From assembly GCF_031457805.1 (NCBI RefSeq), contig NZ_JAVDXI010000003.1, positions 417,288 to 481,287 on the forward strand: 64,000 bases of DNA, read 5' to 3'. Both the position numbers and the translations under genes were made by a program. The notes below the pieces were generated by a model, which was not told the origin of the DNA, did no database searches, and saw only the letters and a list, made by a program, of their open reading frames with translations. The stretch is from Caulobacter sp031457805 (GTDB lineage Bacteria; Pseudomonadota; Alphaproteobacteria; Caulobacterales; Caulobacteraceae). Position 1 is the first letter of the stretch; every line of letters begins with the position of its first letter. Of the stretch, positions 61,542 to 64,000 are shown in pieces.

Positions 61542-61886
61542 ATGGCGGGTTTGCGCACTCAGGTCGGCTTAGCCATCCGTCATCAGCGCAAGATGAAGGG
61601 GTGGAGTCAGGCCCAGCTAGCGGAGAAGATCGGGCGTACGGTCGAGACCGTGAACAAGATTGAGCGCGGATTATCGGCTCCGAGCTTCGAAACGCTCGAG
61701 GCCTTGTCGCGGGTCTTAGGCGTGCCGGTAGGGACGCTGTTTTGGGCCGACGGCTTGGGGTCAGCCGGTGCTGAAACGGATTCGCTTCAGCGTCTGGTGG
61801 CGCGTCTGTCGGTGTTGGACAGTGACGATATCGATTGGGCGGACCGCCTTCTGAGCCTAGCGCTAGCCAGAAAAGTTAGGCGTTAG
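61542..61886 (+). CDS. XRE-family transcriptional regulator
   Basis: The 114-residue protein has a Cro/C1-type HTH in residues of about 5-65: QVGLAIRHQRKMKGWSQAQLAEKIGRTVETVNKIERGLSAPSFETLEALSRVLGV. The C-terminal 45 residues (SLQRLVARLSVLDSDDIDWADRLLSLALA) may dimerise. It is divergent from the accessory gene pair and probably controls it and itself. Confidence 0.9.
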   Translation: MAGLRTQVGLAIRHQRKMKGWSQAQLAEKIGRTVETVNKIERGLSAPSFETLEALSRVLGVPVGTLFWADGLGSAGAETDSLQRLVARLSVLDSDDIDWADRLLSLALARKVRR

Positions 61887-62349
61887 CCGAAGCCGCAAGC
61901 TGACTCATCGCTTCCGTTGGGAAAGTCTGCATCCGGGCGACTAGGTTGGTGGTCGCGAAGGTATCCGAAGCGATCGCAAGCGATGAGCTGAAGCGTGGCT
62001 AGGGGCGCAACAAGACATCCCAGGTCGCGAGCGCCAGGACCGAGCCCAGCAAGGCGATGACGGCAAGGCCCGTCCAGCCGATGGGCGTGAGGAGGCGGGC
62101 GGTCGGGCGAAGGCGTGGGAGCACGGGCCCAAGGGTAGGGACGCCGTTCGCGGCGGCGCTAGGCTGGAGCAAGACTCGCCACAGGCTTCCGGAACCCAGC
62201 TAAGGACTGAGAATTGAAGGCCAATGCCGCTGTTCCCGAGGGGACGCGATGGTTCCGTCGCGCCCGGAACGATTGTGGAACATTGATCGGGCGCGGTAAC
62301 CGGTGCAACATGCCAGCCTTAAGCTTGCGGGCGCTGTTTCAAGAACACG
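61887..62349. other. Gap of 463 bases before the CBASS-like module
   Basis: The only gene-like content is a possible 41-residue minus-strand ORF (listed separately). GTTCC at 62252-62256 and GGAAC at 62266-62270 form a small inverted repeat about 80 bases upstream of the CD-NTase start. No clear promoter consensus was identified. Confidence 0.5.
61999..62124 (-). CDS. Possible 41-aa single-pass membrane protein
   Basis: GTG 62124 opens a frame of 41 residues: MLPRLRPTARLLTPIG, then one hydrophobic helix (WTGLAVIALLGSVLALATW) and DVLLRP. The third codon position is nearly all G or C, as in real genes here. No strong ribosome site was seen, and a TTG about 48 bases further upstream could lengthen it. 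Unproven. Confidence 0.4.
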   Translation of the reverse strand: MLPRLRPTARLLTPIGWTGLAVIALLGSVLALATWDVLLRP

Positions 62350-63231
62350 ATGTGGGTCGCGGTCACTGAACGGTTTCGTCGTCTCGATGTCGCGCTTCTC
62401 GCCACGAACGAGCAGATCACCGACGCCAGAACCAAGATCGCCGGCATCGTTCGGTGCCTGAACGCGGCCTATTACGACCTCGCCTCGGATGTCGATCACG
62501 GCCGTCTCGTCGGATCTTGGGGCAAAGCCACCCAGATCGTCCATTCCGAGGACGTGGATCTGCTGTTCGAGTTGCCGTTCGCGACCTATCAGCGGTTTGC
62601 CGCCTATGCCGGAAATGGTCAGTCGGCGCTGTTGCAGGAAGTCAAAGGCGTTATCGAGGCCCGCTACCCCAACACGCGGCTGCGAGGCGACGGCCAGGTC
62701 GTGGTTGTCGGCTTCAACAGTCTCACCGTGGAGGTGATTCCGGCCTTTCCGACCGTCGCAGGGCAATTTCAGATCTGCGACACCCACGACGGCGGCTTTT
62801 TCAAGCTGACCGACCCGGCCGCGCAAGTAATGGCGCTGGACGTCTCAGACCTTCTGAAAAACGAGAATGCGCGGCGGCTTGTTCGCATGCTGAAGGCCTG
62901 GAAGCACATCTGCAATGTCGGGATAAAATCGTTCCAGATCGAAATTTTGGTCCCCGATTTCCTCAATCAGTCGGCTTGGGCGAACTACGGCTTCTTCTAC
63001 TACGACTGGCTCGTGCGTGATTTTTTCGCTTTCCTTCTGTCCAGGACCAATGGCTGGGTGTGGGTCCCGGGGACAAACGAAGTGAGCGCCTTGGGCGAGG
63101 GCTGGGCGCCGGCGGCGCGGCGGGCCTATGAGGCCGCCGTGGTCGCCTGCGTCCATGAGCGTGACGATCGTGTTGGCGAAGCGGGGGATGAATGGCGCAA
63201 GATCTTCGGACAGGCGATCCAGAGGGACTGA
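62350..63231 (+). CDS. CD-NTase (cGAS/DncV-like nucleotidyltransferase), SMODS type
   Basis: The 293-residue protein has the nucleotidyltransferase core: GSWGKAT with G55-S56, then SEDVDLLFELP with D68 and D70, and LTVEVIPAF with E128 as the third acidic residue. WKHICNVGIKSFQIEILV further on matches the C-terminal core helices of SMODS enzymes. In CBASS such enzymes make cyclic di- or oligonucleotides on phage infection. The product cannot be predicted here. The stop overlaps the start of the membrane-protein gene (TGATG at 63229-63233). All catalytic residues look intact. Confidence 0.88.
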   Translation: MWVAVTERFRRLDVALLATNEQITDARTKIAGIVRCLNAAYYDLASDVDHGRLVGSWGKATQIVHSEDVDLLFELPFATYQRFAAYAGNGQSALLQEVKGVIEARYPNTRLRGDGQVVVVGFNSLTVEVIPAFPTVAGQFQICDTHDGGFFKLTDPAAQVMALDVSDLLKNENARRLVRMLKAWKHICNVGIKSFQIEILVPDFLNQSAWANYGFFYYDWLVRDFFAFLLSRTNGWVWVPGTNEVSALGEGWAPAARRAYEAAVVACVHERDDRVGEAGDEWRKIFGQAIQRD

Positions 63232-63758
63232 TGGCTGACCGCAAGGCCGAAATTGTGCGCGAATGCCTGCGTCAGGAGGAGTCGTGTCTTTACACCTCAA
63301 CGGCCCTCTACCACTGGCTCAGGTCCGTGCGGTTCTGGAACCGCGCTTTCATCGTCACGCCCATCATCCTGGGCGGCTTGGCCAGCTATGGGGCGCTGAA
63401 ATCGCAAAGTCCGGTGATCGCTGCGGTCTTGACCCTGGTGGCGGGCTTCTTTCCGGCGATCTACGATAGCCTCAAGCTCAAGGGCCATGCCGACGATATC
63501 GCGCGGCAGGCCGCTCAGTTCAAAGTGCTACAGGATCGCTTCCGTCAGGCCGCCCGGATCGGCGCGATCGGCGACACCGCGGCGCTGGAAACCGAATTCA
63601 ACGCGCTCATGGATCGCATGGATGACGCCCGGTCCGGCAGCCTGGCGATCCCGGCGAAGTTCTTCACCAAGGCCCAGGCGCAGATCAAGGGCGGCGATTA
63701 CAGCTTCACGGTCGACGAACCTAAGGCTGAAGACGGCCCCACAGGCCGCGCGCGCTAA
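63231..63758 (+). CDS. Two-helix SLATT-like membrane effector
   Basis: The 175-residue protein starts at the ATG overlapping the CD-NTase stop. Two hydrophobic helices lie at about residues 37-55 and 60-80 (FIVTPIILGGLASYGAL and VIAAVLTLVAGFFPAIYDSL), with polar, helical ends on both sides. This layout, with a short N-terminal helix, two close helices and a coiled C-terminal helix containing FKVLQDRFRQAA, matches SLATT-type domains. These are predicted pore-forming effectors in nucleotide-signalling defence systems. The translation overlap ties it to the cyclase. Assignment is by layout and context. Confidence 0.75.
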   Translation: MADRKAEIVRECLRQEESCLYTSTALYHWLRSVRFWNRAFIVTPIILGGLASYGALKSQSPVIAAVLTLVAGFFPAIYDSLKLKGHADDIARQAAQFKVLQDRFRQAARIGAIGDTAALETEFNALMDRMDDARSGSLAIPAKFFTKAQAQIKGGDYSFTVDEPKAEDGPTGRAR

Positions 63759-63905
63759 TTGGATTGCGCCCTGATGATCTGTCGAGCGTCCAGCGGCAGC
63801 CTGATGGTGGTCGCAGGCTCGGCCGCAAGCAGCAATTGGCCGATGCCGCGCCAGTCACTCAGGCCGCCCAGGGAGGCTCTGATCGATGGCGCGGTCAGCG
63901 CCGGC

Positions 63906-64000
63906 TGTCCGTCGTCAGGACATTTGGCGCAGATGAGGACGTAAATTAGCGGAGAGCGGGCCTCGTCTGGGGGTTGATGTTAGGCGGCGAGCTTGCGGTG
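63906..64000 (-). mobile_element. End of an IS3-family insertion sequence
   Basis: A terminal-inverted-repeat-like start TGTCCGTCGTCAGGACA lies at 63906-63922, and the transposase C-terminus ends inside the element reading on the minus strand. The final residues HRKLAA match the typical end of IS3-family OrfB (RRLKHRKLAA). The rest of the element is outside the window. Confidence 0.6.
63980..64000 (-). CDS. C-terminus of IS3-family transposase (partial)
   Basis: Six codons and a stop (TAA at 63980-63982) are visible: HRKLAA. Beyond the stop the frame-shifted continuation INPQTRPALR is typical of related elements, which suggests a one-base insertion or natural early stop in this copy. The rest lies off the window. 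Confidence 0.5.
   Translation of the reverse strand, partial: HRKLAA

Noticed and set aside
61941..62132. 63-codon minus-strand ORF
   Set aside because: Ser/Pro/Arg-rich composition marks it as the out-of-frame shadow of the more gene-like 41-codon frame at 61999-62124.

Overview
The window reads as the chromosome of a Caulobacter very close to C. crescentus / C. vibrioides. GC content and third-position GC are high. Several genes are Caulobacter hallmarks: a hybrid kinase matching ShkA residue for residue at its known functional positions, the transglutaminase-like capsule regulator HvyA, the hexose-1-phosphate transferase PssY, an AmpG permease, hrcA-grpE, and a dnaN ... recF-gyrB block. 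These identifications come from reading motifs and gene order; no database search was run.

Layout. 1-9.6 kb: a membrane protein tail, a small regulator, a large secreted TolB-propeller/amidohydrolase, the head-to-head glmM/glmS pair (UDP-GlcNAc precursor supply), a cyclopropane-fatty-acid-type synthase, TrmO and a GNAT acetyltransferase. 9.6-25.6 kb: mixed housekeeping genes (short-chain dehydrogenases, LysE and MAPEG membrane proteins, cupin, argG, kup, Rrf2 regulator plus flavodoxin, rlmN, an ArsR/SRPBCC pair, a trypsin-like protease, ampG). 25.6-33.7 kb: shkA, comM-like ATPase, gshB, and a tight leftward cluster rdgB-hemW-rsmI-yraN-SirB1-like. 33.7-47.3 kb: GST, a DUF2975/YozG-type pair, a degenerate serine-protease-fold PDZ protein, rph, hrcA-grpE, a gene behind a Fur-box-like palindrome, dnaN, an S9 peptidase, recF and gyrB.

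47.5-58.9 kb is a surface-polysaccharide locus: a soluble chemoreceptor-like protein, an Ala-rich secreted protein, an outer-membrane barrel, a Wzc-type chain-length/tyrosine kinase, a Wzy/ligase-type membrane protein, PssY, a 47-residue membrane protein, HvyA, a metallophosphatase and a Wza-type export protein. Together they cover initiation, polymerisation, length control, export and cell-cycle control of capsule or holdfast-related polysaccharide.

58.9-64 kb looks accessory: genes without housekeeping identity, a triplicated short repeat at the left junction, an XRE repressor divergent from an unknown gene pair, a two-gene CBASS-like anti-phage module (CD-NTase plus a two-helix SLATT-like membrane protein, start and stop codons overlapping), and the end of an IS3-family insertion sequence running off the right edge. 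This is the most interesting part of the window.

No rRNA, tRNA, CRISPR array or complete prophage was seen. Three intergenic inverted-repeat elements of different types lie at about 3.86, 11.33 and 20.31 kb.
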